Shown here in pieces: positions 43,514 through 52,534 of a stretch of DNA of 64,000 bases. The notes under the pieces are model-generated. The model was given only the letters and a program-made list of their open reading frames with translations. It did no database searches and was not told the DNA's origin. The position numbers and the translations under genes were made by a program. The DNA is from Gammaproteobacteria bacterium (GTDB lineage Bacteria; Pseudomonadota; Gammaproteobacteria; Pseudomonadales; UBA5518). Each line of letters begins with the position of its first letter. The stretch's first letter is position 1. Where the stretch lies: assembly GCA_016705365.1 (NCBI GenBank), contig JADIYI010000008.1:992001-1056000 (forward strand), given 5' to 3'.

Positions 43514-44511
43514 GCATGAACCCTATTCGAGCGAGAATCCCCATGAAATTGAAGATGCTGCTATTGCTAGCTACGTTGCCTCTTGCCCTTTCTGCCTGTG
43601 GTCGCTCGGAGGATTCCGGCACGTCGGTCTCCCCATCGTCAGATGCGGGAACTGCCAGGCATGAAAAGGAAGGCGAGGCCAACCATGAAGACGAGGGCGG
43701 CCACATCGAACTGACCGCAGAGCAAATCGAAGCGGCCGGCATCCAGTTGCACCAGGTCGGTCCGGCCGTCATACGCGAAGCACTGCCGCTCTATGGCGTA
43801 ATCGCGCCCAATGCCGAGCGAATGCGCGATGTCGCGGCACGCTTTCCTGGCGTGATCCGCAGCGTTGCCAAAAAGATCGGCGATCCGGTACGCGAGGGCG
43901 AGGAGCTGGCGATCGTCGAAGCAAACGAGAGCCTCGAGACCTACGCGATCGCCGCACCGCTGGCCGGCGTCGTGACGGCGCGCAATGCCAATCCAGGCGA
44001 GCAGACCGGTGACAAGACACTGTTCACCGTCGCCGATTTGTCCACCGTATGGGTCGAGTTGTCCTTGTTTCCGCGCGATGTGGTCAAGGTGCGTGTCGGG
44101 CAGGACGTGCGCGTAAAGAGTCCTGACACCGGCCTCGCCGCTGTCGGCAAAGTGGTCTATGTCGCTCCCTTCGGCCAGGCCGCCAACCAGACGATCACCG
44201 CGAGGGTACTGCTGGATAATCCGGATCGCCGTTGGGCGCCGGGCCTGTATGTGACAGCAGAAGTCACGCTGGCCGAAACGGCGGTGCCACTCGCCATCCG
44301 CAACGAGGCCGTGCAGACATTGGAGGAACGCAGTGTCGTGTTCGTGCAGGGCGAGGAGGGTTTTGAGCCGCGTGCTGTCTCGCTTGGCCGCAGCGATGGC
44401 GAGTTCTCCGAAGTGCTGGCTGGCCTGCAGAGCGGTGATACCTACGCCGCAGCCAACAGTTTCATCCTCAAGGCCGAACTCGGGAAGGGTTCCGCCGAGC
44501 ACGGGCATTGA
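43510..44511 (+). CDS. czcB: Periplasmic adaptor subunit CzcB
   Basis: Membrane-fusion protein of the RND pump, 333 residues. It is a lipoprotein: the lipobox LSACG follows a hydrophobic signal (MLLLLATLPLAL). An acidic/His stretch (HEKEGEANHEDEGGHIE) after the signal may bind metal. The lipoyl-like hairpin halves are seen in GDPVREGEELAIVEAN and APLAGVVTARNANPGEQ. The ATG at 43510 gives four-base coupling with czcC; an in-frame ATG at 43543 would give a shorter signal. Confidence 0.9.
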   Translation: MSMNPIRARIPMKLKMLLLLATLPLALSACGRSEDSGTSVSPSSDAGTARHEKEGEANHEDEGGHIELTAEQIEAAGIQLHQVGPAVIREALPLYGVIAPNAERMRDVAARFPGVIRSVAKKIGDPVREGEELAIVEANESLETYAIAAPLAGVVTARNANPGEQTGDKTLFTVADLSTVWVELSLFPRDVVKVRVGQDVRVKSPDTGLAAVGKVVYVAPFGQAANQTITARVLLDNPDRRWAPGLYVTAEVTLAETAVPLAIRNEAVQTLEERSVVFVQGEEGFEPRAVSLGRSDGEFSEVLAGLQSGDTYAAANSFILKAELGKGSAEHGH

Positions 44512-44523
44512 TCGGAGAACGCC

Positions 44524-47500
44524 ATGATTGACGCACTCTTACGCTTCTCCATCGCCCGTCGCTGGATTGTGCTGTTCCTGGTGCTCGCCGTCGGCGGCCT
44601 TGGCATCTGGAACTACCAGCGCCTGCCAATCGACGCCGTGCCGGACATCACCAATGTCCAGGTGCAGATCAACACCAGCGCGCCCGGCTACTCCCCACTC
44701 GAAGTCGAGCAGCGCATCACCTACCTGGTCGAGACGGCGATCGCCGGGTTGCCCAATCTGGAATACACCCGTTCGCTCTCCCGCTACGGACTGTCACAAG
44801 TGACGGTCGTATTCGACGAAGGGACTGACATCTTTCACGCCCGTAATCTCATCAACGAGCGGCTGCAGCAGGCCAAGAGCCAGTTGCCCGGTGGGCTCGA
44901 ACCGATGATGGGACCGATCGCCACCGGTCTGGGTGAAATCTACCTCTACACGGTCCACGCGGATGAGAGCGCCCGGCAGCCCAACGGCAAGCCGTACGAT
45001 GCCACCGCATTGCGCACGCTGCAGGACTGGGTGATTCGCCCGCAGCTACGGCAGGTGCGGGGCGTGACGGAAGTCAACACCATCGGCGGCTATGAGAAGC
45101 AGTTCCACGTCACGCCCGACCCGTCACGGTTGCTGGCCTTCAGCCTGACATTCGAGGACGTCGTCAACGCGCTGGAGAAGAACAACGCCAATGTTGGCGC
45201 GGGCTACATCGAGAAGAATGGCGAGCAGTACCTGATCCGCTCCCCGGGCCAGGTCGCGGACATTCCGGCCCTCGAAAAGGTCATCGTCGCTCACCGCAAC
45301 GGGGTGCCGATCACCGTGCGGGACGTGGCGGATGTCGGTTTCGGGAAGCAGCTGCGCACGGGTGCGGCAACCCGCGACGGTGAGGAGACCGTGCTCGGCA
45401 CGGCGGTGATGCTGCTCGGCGACAACAGCCGTACCGTGTCCAAGGCCGTCTCGGCCAAACTCGCGCAGATCAACAAGACGCTCCCGCCAGGCATCACGGC
45501 CGATACGGTATACGACCGCACGGTGCTGGTGGACAAGACCATCGCCACGGTGCAGAAGAACCTGCTCGAAGGGGCCATCCTCGTCATGGCGGTGTTGCTG
45601 CTTATGCTGGGCAATGTGCGTGCGGCGCTGATCACCGCGATGGTCATCCCGCTGTCGATGCTGATGCTCATGACGAGCATGGTCGAGACCAAGGTAAGCG
45701 CCAATCTGATGAGCCTGGGTGCTCTGGACTTCGGCCTGATCGTGGATGGCGCGGTGATCATCGTCGATAACTGCATCCTGCGTCTTGCGGATCGGCAGCA
45801 TCGTCTAGGGCGACTGCTGACCATGGAGGAGCGATTCCACGTTGTTTTTGTCGCGACGCGTGAGGTGTTCACGCCCAGCCTGGTCAGCGTGCTGGTCGTC
45901 GTGCTGGTCAACCTTCCGCTGCTCGCCCTGATCGGCGTGGAGGGAAAGATGTTCCGGCCGATGGCATTGGCCGTGATCATGGCCCTGCTGGCTGCGCTGG
46001 TATTGTCGCTGACCTTCGTGCCGGCGGCTGTCGCGCTATTCATGAGTGGAAGAATCGAAGAGAAGGACAACTTCATCGTGCGTCATGCCAAGCGCCTGTA
46101 CACACCCGTACTGGATGCTGCGCTGAGACTGCGTGTGCCGTTTGTGGCAGGCGCCATCCTGTTTGTCATGTACTGCGGCTGGATGGCCACGCGACTGGGC
46201 TCGGAGTTCATTCCCAGCCTCGATGAAGGTGACCTCGCGGTGCAGGCCCTGCGCATCCCTGGAACGAGCCTGACGCAGTCGCTCGAGATGCAGTTCCAGC
46301 TCGAACGCGCGCTCAGGGAAATTCCGGAGGTGAAGACCTATTTCTCCCGGGTCGGCACGGCAGAAGTGGCGACGGACCCGATGCCGCCGAATATCTCCGA
46401 CGGCTACGTGATGCTGAAGGATCGCCAGGACTGGCCCAACCCGGACAAGTCCAAAGCGGAATTGGCCGAGGAAATCGAAAAGCGGTTGGAAGCGGTGCCT
46501 GGCAACGCGTTCGAGATAAGTCAGCCGATCCAGCTTCGTTTCAATGAGCTGATCTCCGGCGTGCGTTCCGATCTGGGCATCAAGGTCTACGGCGATGATC
46601 TCGATCAATTGCTGAGAACCGGCAATGCCATCGCCAAACTGCTGAACACCATCCCCGGCGCGGAAGGCGTCAAGGTCGAACAGGTGGCGGGACTGCCGGT
46701 GCTGTCCGTCGAGCCCATCCGCGCCGCGCTCTACCGCTACGGCCTCAACGTCACCGACGTGCAGGACGTGCTCGCTGCGGCTGCCGGCGGCGAGGAGGCG
46801 GGCCAGTTGTTCGAGGGCGACCAGCGATTTGCCCTGGTGGTGCGCTTGCCGGAGCATCTGCGAAGCGATCTGGTGGCGTTGGAGCAGCTTCCCATCGCCT
46901 TGCCACAAGGCGGCTACGTGCCGCTGGGCGAAGTGGCAAGCCTGAAGCTCGCCCCCGGCCCGAACCAGATCAGCCGGGAGAATGGCAAGCGCCGTCTGGT
47001 GGTGTCTGCCAACGTGCGTGGGCGCGACCTGGGCGGTTTCGTGGCCGATGTGCAGCAAGAAATTTCAGAGCAGATCAAGCTGCCATCCGGGTACTGGCTC
47101 GCCTACGGAGGCACCTTCGAGCAGCTGCAATCCGCGACGGAGCGCCTGACGCTGCTGGTGCCAATGACACTCGTGATGATCTTTGTCCTGCTGATGATGA
47201 CCTTCGGTTCGGCCAAGGACGCCGCGCTGGTGTTCAGCGGTGTGCCGCTGGCGCTTACCGGTGGCGTCATTGCACTGTGGCTGCGCGATATTCCGTTGTC
47301 CATCACGGCTGGCGTGGGTTTTATCACCCTCTCCGGCGTCGCGGTGCTGACCGGAGTGGTGATGGTCTCGGCTATCCGTGACCGCCTGGCCAACGGCGCG
47401 GACATCGAGGCAGCGATCCGCGAGGGTGCGATGCTGCGCCTGCGGCCGATTCTGATGGTCGCGCTGGTCGCCGCTCTCGGCTTTCTGCCTATGGCGCTCA

Positions 47501-47673
47501 ACACTAGCACCGGTGCGGAAGTGCAGCGCCCGCTGGCCACCGTCGTGATTGGCGGAATCCTGTCATCCACGCTGCTGACATTGCTGGTGTTGCCAGGCCT
47601 GTATCGCATGGCCTGGCGCCCGCAACGCGCAGCAAATGCAATCACCCTCGTCCCTGAGGAGCTTCCCGCATGA
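44524..47673 (+). CDS. czcA: Heavy-metal RND transporter CzcA
   Basis: Proton-driven inner-membrane pump of the HME-RND family, 1049 residues. It has the N-terminal helix, RLPIDAVPDITNVQVQINT, the metal-family signature ALDFGLIVDGAVIIVDN with proton-relay Asp/Glu in helix 4, and 12 membrane helices with two large periplasmic domains. This pattern fits Zn/Co/Cd pumps rather than the Cu/Ag type CusA, which has methionine relay residues. Its stop overlaps the P-II gene by four bases. Confidence 0.95.
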   Translation: MIDALLRFSIARRWIVLFLVLAVGGLGIWNYQRLPIDAVPDITNVQVQINTSAPGYSPLEVEQRITYLVETAIAGLPNLEYTRSLSRYGLSQVTVVFDEGTDIFHARNLINERLQQAKSQLPGGLEPMMGPIATGLGEIYLYTVHADESARQPNGKPYDATALRTLQDWVIRPQLRQVRGVTEVNTIGGYEKQFHVTPDPSRLLAFSLTFEDVVNALEKNNANVGAGYIEKNGEQYLIRSPGQVADIPALEKVIVAHRNGVPITVRDVADVGFGKQLRTGAATRDGEETVLGTAVMLLGDNSRTVSKAVSAKLAQINKTLPPGITADTVYDRTVLVDKTIATVQKNLLEGAILVMAVLLLMLGNVRAALITAMVIPLSMLMLMTSMVETKVSANLMSLGALDFGLIVDGAVIIVDNCILRLADRQHRLGRLLTMEERFHVVFVATREVFTPSLVSVLVVVLVNLPLLALIGVEGKMFRPMALAVIMALLAALVLSLTFVPAAVALFMSGRIEEKDNFIVRHAKRLYTPVLDAALRLRVPFVAGAILFVMYCGWMATRLGSEFIPSLDEGDLAVQALRIPGTSLTQSLEMQFQLERALREIPEVKTYFSRVGTAEVATDPMPPNISDGYVMLKDRQDWPNPDKSKAELAEEIEKRLEAVPGNAFEISQPIQLRFNELISGVRSDLGIKVYGDDLDQLLRTGNAIAKLLNTIPGAEGVKVEQVAGLPVLSVEPIRAALYRYGLNVTDVQDVLAAAAGGEEAGQLFEGDQRFALVVRLPEHLRSDLVALEQLPIALPQGGYVPLGEVASLKLAPGPNQISRENGKRRLVVSANVRGRDLGGFVADVQQEISEQIKLPSGYWLAYGGTFEQLQSATERLTLLVPMTLVMIFVLLMMTFGSAKDAALVFSGVPLALTGGVIALWLRDIPLSITAGVGFITLSGVAVLTGVVMVSAIRDRLANGADIEAAIREGAMLRLRPILMVALVAALGFLPMALNTSTGAEVQRPLATVVIGGILSSTLLTLLVLPGLYRMAWRPQRAANAITLVPEELPA

Positions 47674-47987
47674 AACTGATCAAGGCCTTTATCCACCACG
47701 TTCGCACCGCGCCCGTTGTCGAGGCGCTCGCGGATGCCGGTTATCGAAATCTCACGCTGCACGACGTCAAGGGCATGCTCAAGCCAATCACCGAAAATGA
47801 GCAGGAATACTCCACGGAGGCCAGCGGCCTGGTTATCTCCGAAGTGCGGCTGTCGCTGGTTGTCGAGGACCAGGACGTCGACGAGGTAACCGCAATCATC
47901 CGCAAGGTGGGCCGTGTCGGCCCGCACATCTCCGGGTATGTGTATGTGAGCTCGGTAGAGCAGGCGTTACCGATCGGGGGCCCCTAA
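47670..47987 (+). CDS. P-II-like signalling protein in the czc operon
   Basis: A 105-residue protein with the P-II fold: start MKLIKAFIHH, LTLHDVKGM, strands EVRLSLVVED and the C-terminal GRVGPHISGYVYV. The usual T-loop with Tyr51 for uridylylation is shortened and replaced by ENEQEYSTEA, so nitrogen-type control is unlikely. Related atypical P-II proteins sit next to metal pumps and may bind metal or a nucleotide to control efflux. It overlaps czcA by four bases and czcD by one. Confidence 0.8.
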   Translation: MKLIKAFIHHVRTAPVVEALADAGYRNLTLHDVKGMLKPITENEQEYSTEASGLVISEVRLSLVVEDQDVDEVTAIIRKVGRVGPHISGYVYVSSVEQALPIGGP

Positions 47988-48901
47988 TGGGCACCAGAGG
48001 AGCTCGTGGGCACGGTCACGGTCATCACGCGGGGCACGATCACAGTGGCGTTGCCTCCGATCGACGACTGCGGCTGGCTTTGGCGCTTACGGCAGGTTTC
48101 ATGGGGCTGGAAGTGCTCGCCGGGCTGTGGACCGGCTCATTGGCCCTGCTTGCCGATGCCGGTCACATGTTGACCGACGCCGCGTCGCTCGGGCTGGCCC
48201 TGTACGCCGCTGCGACCAGCCGACGCGGCGCGGATGAAAGGCGCAGCTACGGATACGGACGAGCCCGTGTGCTGGCGGCGTTCGTGAACGGTCTGTCGCT
48301 CCTGCTGATCGCGGCCTGGATCGTGATCGAGGCCGTGCAACGACTGCGTGATCCCCCGCACATCCTCGCGGGGCCGATGCTGGCGGTGGCGATCGCCGGT
48401 TTGCTGGTAAACGTGCTCGCATTTCTGGTGCTGCGGGGTGGCGGGGACCTCAACACCCGGGGCGCGCTGGCGCATGTCGTCGGGGATATGCTCGGCTCGG
48501 TGGCAGCGATTACCGCGGCCGGCGTGATTATGGCCACGGGCTGGACACAGGCCGACCCGCTGCTCTCGCTGGCGGTGGCGTTGTTGATCGTTCGTACCGG
48601 ATGGAAGATCAGCCGCGAATCCGCGCATATTCTGCTGGAAGGCACTCCGGATACCTTCGATGCGACCAGCATTCGGGACTCGCTGATGGATTCCGTTCCC
48701 GGCGTTTGCGATGTGCATCACATCCATGCGTGGTTGATTGGCTCGGACGAACCGCACATGACACTGCACGTTCAGTTTGCCGAATCCGTACCCGCAGACC
48801 TCGCCGTCGCTGCAGTATGCTCACATCTTTCCACGAAATTCGGCATCCATCACGTAACCGTGCAGCTGGAGCACGTCGCATGCACGACCAGGGAGCATTG
48901 A
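47987..48901 (+). CDS. czcD: Cation diffusion facilitator CzcD
   Basis: Zinc/cobalt/cadmium antiporter of the CDF family, 304 residues. It starts with a His-rich tail (GHGHGHHAGHDHSG), then six membrane helices with the metal sites LLADAGHMLTDAA (HxxxD) and AHVVGDMLGS (second HxxxD), and a C-terminal cytoplasmic domain (VHHIHAWLIGSDEP). It moves metal to the periplasm, from where CzcCBA could expel it. ATG overlaps the P-II stop (TAATG). Confidence 0.93.
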   Translation: MGTRGARGHGHGHHAGHDHSGVASDRRLRLALALTAGFMGLEVLAGLWTGSLALLADAGHMLTDAASLGLALYAAATSRRGADERRSYGYGRARVLAAFVNGLSLLLIAAWIVIEAVQRLRDPPHILAGPMLAVAIAGLLVNVLAFLVLRGGGDLNTRGALAHVVGDMLGSVAAITAAGVIMATGWTQADPLLSLAVALLIVRTGWKISRESAHILLEGTPDTFDATSIRDSLMDSVPGVCDVHHIHAWLIGSDEPHMTLHVQFAESVPADLAVAAVCSHLSTKFGIHHVTVQLEHVACTTREH

Positions 48902-48956
48902 CGGCGGAAAGACCAGGTTATGCGCGAAGCCTGTAATCGCGAAGGGGACATTAGTC

Positions 48957-49343
48957 ATGAATGCCATACAGAAGGCCGCGTATGAATTCGAGATCGCGCA
49001 GGCGAAAGCCTTGATGGCGCGAAGCGAGCTCGAGTCCTCGTTTGCTCATTTGGAGCGTGCACATGTCATCGGGCAGGTTTACGTATTGCCGCACGTACGG
49101 AGCCACTGGTTAATGCTTCAAGTAGAGTTGCGACGGCATCGACCGGCCGCGGTGATCGGACAGGTCTTTCGTATCGTGCTTGGTGCACTTGGCTCTGCGG
49201 TCGGGGTCGTTCCAACGGGCAATACCGGGGGCACCGATATAAGCATGTTCAAGCGCCTGCCGATCCAGCCCGATGTGTGCGACATCATTGCAGGGCGCGG
49301 GCCGGAATCCACCCCCGAGCAAGGTGATCCTGGCAAGGGGTGA
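48957..49343 (+). CDS. DUF3703 family protein
   Basis: A 128-residue protein with the family pattern ESSFAHLERAHVIGQVYVLPHVRSHWLML and a C-terminal GNTGGTDISMFKRLPI. DUF3703 genes are regularly found in czc and mercury/cobalt resistance operons, but the function is unknown. It lies 56 bases after czcD on the same strand. Confidence 0.82.
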   Translation: MNAIQKAAYEFEIAQAKALMARSELESSFAHLERAHVIGQVYVLPHVRSHWLMLQVELRRHRPAAVIGQVFRIVLGALGSAVGVVPTGNTGGTDISMFKRLPIQPDVCDIIAGRGPESTPEQGDPGKG

Positions 49344-49382
49344 CTTTCGCTTGCGCCTCCATCGATCACGAGCGTCCTGCGC

Positions 49383-50006
49383 TCACGGAGTCGCTGGCTG
49401 CTGCCTAAGTTCCTGAACGGCACCGAGCAGTACGCGAACAGACGATCTCAAGAGCAGGGCTGCCAGACAAGACGCCACAATGATGTCGGGCCAGCCGGAC
49501 TGGAAAATCCAGACACCGAAAGCGGCCACAAACACGGACAAGTTCGATGCGATGTCGTTGCGGGAACATTCGTAAACCGAACTCATGTTGATGTCATCGC
49601 TGCGATGACGCCACAGCAGCCAGAGGCATACCCCGTTGGCCGTCACACCGACGAGACTGAAGACACTCATGAGCTCGTACGAGGGGATGACAGGGTAAAT
49701 CAGTTTCCAGATCACCTGCGCCACGACAACGGATGCCCCGAGGAAAATGAGTCCGCCCTTGAACAAGGCGACACGGGCTTTTGCTTCGATGCTCTGGGAT
49801 ACGACGTACAGGCTGAGTGCATAAGTCAGCGCGTCACCCAGGTTGTCCAGGCTGTCGGAAAGCAGGGCAGTCGATTTGCTGTATAGCGCGGCAAGAGCAA
49901 TCACGGCGAACATCACGGCATTGATCCACAGCACCGTGGTCAGTGTGCTCTTTTGTCGCGTGCGCAATGCCTCTATCGCGCAGTTGTTCTCGCAGCAGGA
50001 CGCCAT
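49383..50006 (-). CDS. Short CDF-family cation transporter with Cys-rich N-terminus
   Basis: A 207-residue CDF transporter made of the membrane domain alone: six hydrophobic helices, LLSDSLDNLGDALTYALSLY (metal-site helix 2) and CSRNDIASNLSVF (helix 5). It lacks the usual C-terminal regulatory domain. The N-terminus MASCCENNC has three Cys that might capture metal. It runs convergent to the czc genes. Substrate unknown; Zn, Cd or Co are likely. Confidence 0.8.
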   Translation of the reverse strand: MASCCENNCAIEALRTRQKSTLTTVLWINAVMFAVIALAALYSKSTALLSDSLDNLGDALTYALSLYVVSQSIEAKARVALFKGGLIFLGASVVVAQVIWKLIYPVIPSYELMSVFSLVGVTANGVCLWLLWRHRSDDINMSSVYECSRNDIASNLSVFVAAFGVWIFQSGWPDIIVASCLAALLLRSSVRVLLGAVQELRQQPATP

Positions 50007-50191
50007 GACTTACCCCTGTGTGCCCTTGATGAGGCTGATTCACGGAACATTCCACGGCCCACAGGAACCTCAATACCAGCAAGGTTCCGAGCTCCGCTGG
50101 CGATACCACTAGCCCAGGTCACAAAATCAACCTCGGGGCGACAGCGAGTCACCCCGAAGTCCATCATCTTACGCGTCGGCAGAATGATTGT

Positions 50192-50539
50192 TCAGTGCGT
50201 GGTGTTCCCGTGCATGCAATCTCCCATCATCATGCCGCCCTGCATGTGCCCATCCTTCATGCCCTTCTGGCCGCAGCAGCCCATCTGATGCATCGACTGC
50301 ATATGGTCCTGCATGGTAGCCATGTGAGCGTTCATGGCGGCCTGCCGGTCTTCCGGCGTCTTGGCGTTCATCATCGCGTTCATCTGAGCCTGCATCGTCT
50401 GCATTTGTTGCTGCATCGCTTGCATCTGCACTTGCGTCGGTTCGGCGCTGGGACTTGCAGGCGTGCCGGACTGAGCCAAGCCAAGACAGGACAAGGACAT
50501 CAACACTGGGACGAGAAGGCATGCGTATATGGCTTTCAT
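50192..50539 (-). CDS. Met/His-rich periplasmic protein, likely metal-binding
   Basis: A 115-residue exported protein (signal MKAIYACLLVPVLMSLSCLGLA). The mature part is dominated by Met and Gln (MQAMQQQMQTMQAQMNAMMN) and ends with MGCCGQKGMKDGHMQGGMMM, rich in Met, His and Cys. Such proteins commonly bind Cu(I) or Ag(I). The start at 50539 is chosen for the signal peptide. Confidence 0.7.
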   Translation of the reverse strand: MKAIYACLLVPVLMSLSCLGLAQSGTPASPSAEPTQVQMQAMQQQMQTMQAQMNAMMNAKTPEDRQAAMNAHMATMQDHMQSMHQMGCCGQKGMKDGHMQGGMMMGDCMHGNTTH

Positions 50540-50793
50540 GTGTGTCACCTCGCGTTGCGAAACCAATCAATAACCCCGTCTACATTCGGGTCATCAAGCC
50601 TAAGACGACTATATGACGAACGCAATTGCAGAGGCGAAAAAATGCAACTGGCGGATGTGTCAAAATGGTGCGGGCAGGGTGTTGCTGCTGGTATTGAATT
50701 GCCACGCGTGCCAGCGTCAATAAGCCATTGGGGGCTGCGCTTGAATGACCCCCTCATGGCCGAACTCAGATACGCCGCATTTGCGTTCCCCTG

Positions 50794-51117
50794 TCAGCGG
50801 TTCTGCACGCAGTACTCACCAGACCGGTAATAACCGCGCGGACATGAAGATCCCTGCCGCTCAATAGCCGGCTTAGCTCTCTCCGAACCAGCCATGCAGT
50901 AATCCCCTGATCGGTAATACCCCGAAGGACACGACTTCCCCGCGCGCTCGATGGCAGGCTTGGCCCTGTCGCTCCCCTGCACGCAGTACTCGCCGGATTT
51001 GTGATAGCCCGACGGACACGACTTGCCGACGCGCGGCATTGCGTCGCCAGATTCCGCCCATACGGTTTCGGTGAGTCCGAAGGTCAGCACGAGAGCTACG
51101 AGTAGACGGTGGCGCAT
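50794..51117 (-). CDS. Secreted Cys-rich protein with three tandem repeats
   Basis: A 107-residue protein with a signal peptide (residues 1-23, ending VWAESG). The mature part has three copies of a ~27-residue unit built on CPSGYYRSGDYC, linked by GSERAKPAIER. Each unit has two Cys eight residues apart that could form a disulfide or bind metal. I know of no named family. It lies in the metal-resistance block, next to the Met-rich protein. Confidence 0.65.
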   Translation of the reverse strand: MRHRLLVALVLTFGLTETVWAESGDAMPRVGKSCPSGYHKSGEYCVQGSDRAKPAIERAGKSCPSGYYRSGDYCMAGSERAKPAIERQGSSCPRGYYRSGEYCVQNR

Positions 51118-51302
51118 GGATTGCCTCCTTGATGAAGTTAACCTCCGACGGGCTCTGCAGGGCAAGCCGCAAAGTCGTTGGCATGTATCGGAAAAAGGAT
51201 AAATCGTGGCGTTTCAAGGTTGACCCATATGGGTCGCGCATATCGGGGTCCGCGTCCTGGGAAATGCCAAAGCGCAATGCCGCTTCAAGGGCTATTGCGG
51301 AA

Positions 51303-51677
51303 TCACCCCGGGAATTCGCCGTCCACGTAATACCAGCGTCCGTCTTCCCGGATGAATCGGCTGACCTCATGCAGTCGATGCGCTTTGCCTCCGACCTTGT
51401 AGCGGGCCACAAACTCGACGGTCGCCGTGTCTCCGGTCTCCTGGTGATGCCTCACCTGCAGGCCCAGCCATTTCGGAGTGTCCAGATCGATAGACGACGG
51501 TCGCGTTGATGGATGCCACGTGGCTAGAAGGTAGGAATCAAGCTTCAGCACGTATGCGGCATAGCGGCTCCGCATCAGGCGGTCAGCGGTGGGCGTTGCT
51601 TGGCCATCGTGCAGGGGTTTGCAGCAGACGCCGTAAGAGGCGCCGTGGTGGCAAGGGCAGGGAGCGTGGGGATCCAT
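51303..51677 (-). CDS. ychJ: YchJ family protein (UPF0225)
   Basis: A 124-residue protein with an N-terminal SEC-C-type Cys cluster (PCPCHHGASYGVCCKPLHDG) and the family segments LMRSRYAAYVL and TVEFVARYKVGGKAHRLHE. Function unknown; the Cys cluster binds zinc in relatives. ATG 51677 gives the normal YchJ start close to the Cys motif; upstream in-frame ATGs add an unlikely extension. Confidence 0.85.
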   Translation of the reverse strand: MDPHAPCPCHHGASYGVCCKPLHDGQATPTADRLMRSRYAAYVLKLDSYLLATWHPSTRPSSIDLDTPKWLGLQVRHHQETGDTATVEFVARYKVGGKAHRLHEVSRFIREDGRWYYVDGEFPG

Positions 51678-51745
51678 GGCGATAGGCTGTGTCACGAGGC
51701 GACTAATGTATTCCATGGTGCGCCCCACATCGCGGCTTGGCTACG

Positions 51746-52159
51746 TCATTGCAAGCCCGGGGGTAGCTGCCAGAACCAGTCCCACACGATCGGCAGCGCG
51801 ACGATGATCAGGAACGCCCACCAGATGATATTGAACACGACGATCAACAGGATCTGGAGCGAAGTGAACGCTGCCTCCTTGATGGTCCAGACCATGTCGT
51901 TCCAGCCGTCGGCGAGTTCATCGCGCCAGGTGTCCTGGTGAGGGGGGCTGTCCAGCAAACGCAGGATGTGCGCCATCGCCTGCTCGTACTCGGCCGATTC
52001 CGGGGGGTAGGCGTCGAGGATGTCCTGCCAGTACCCAATTTCCTTCAGCAGCTTCGATTCTCGGTCCGCCTCTCGTTGCAGTGTGCGGATGCTTCGGTCC
52101 GAGCGTCGCAGATGGGCAAAGAATTCTCGGTCAGACGGTGGCTGGTGCTTTGACGTCAT
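51746..52159 (-). CDS. Hypothetical membrane protein
   Basis: A 137-residue protein with a charged helical N-terminal part (RTLQREADRESKLLKEIGYW) and one strong membrane segment (LQILLIVVFNIIWWAFLIIVALPI) near its end. GGAG lies seven bases before the ATG at 52159. A longer in-frame start at 52318 would add another hydrophobic segment (TVLSFVLGVVAIPAYFF) but has no ribosome-binding site. No family recognised. Confidence 0.55.
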   Translation of the reverse strand: MTSKHQPPSDREFFAHLRRSDRSIRTLQREADRESKLLKEIGYWQDILDAYPPESAEYEQAMAHILRLLDSPPHQDTWRDELADGWNDMVWTIKEAAFTSLQILLIVVFNIIWWAFLIIVALPIVWDWFWQLPPGLQ

Positions 52160-52534
52160 AAGGTTGCTCCAATGAAAAAAATAGGCGGGGATTGCCACCA
52201 CCCCGAGCACGAAGCTCAGGACAGTGGCGGTGTGGTTGATGGAAGGGTGTTTCGCAGGGTGCTGCGGAATGTGCTTTGCCGTGCGAACGAGGCGGGGATA
52301 AGCCAGAGGTGCTTTCATAAGGGGGCGGGATGGGGTACTGCGAAGTCACTTCCCTGGGCGGGCAGGTGCCGCGCGGGTCCGCTCCGGTGGGGTAGCCCTG
52401 ACTGGGCCCTGTACGGCGCTCCTGCACGGCGAGCGGGGCTGCAGCGTGGCGTTTGGGGTGGGGGCTCGGCTGCACCGGCACTGGTGCGAGTCGGGGAAGC
52501 GGCGGGAGTGGCCCGTCCGTGGGCCAGGGGGACG
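52160..52534. other. Gap at the presumed left edge of the integrative element
   Basis: About 375 G-rich bases with no supported gene and no recognisable tRNA. An attachment site for the integrase is expected here or beyond the window, but I could not identify one. Confidence 0.4.

Noticed and set aside
49973..50167. Short minus-strand frame upstream of the small CDF gene (VDFVTWASGIASGARNLAG)
   Set aside because: It looks protein-like but overlaps the start of the CDF gene, has no start signal and matches no family I can name.
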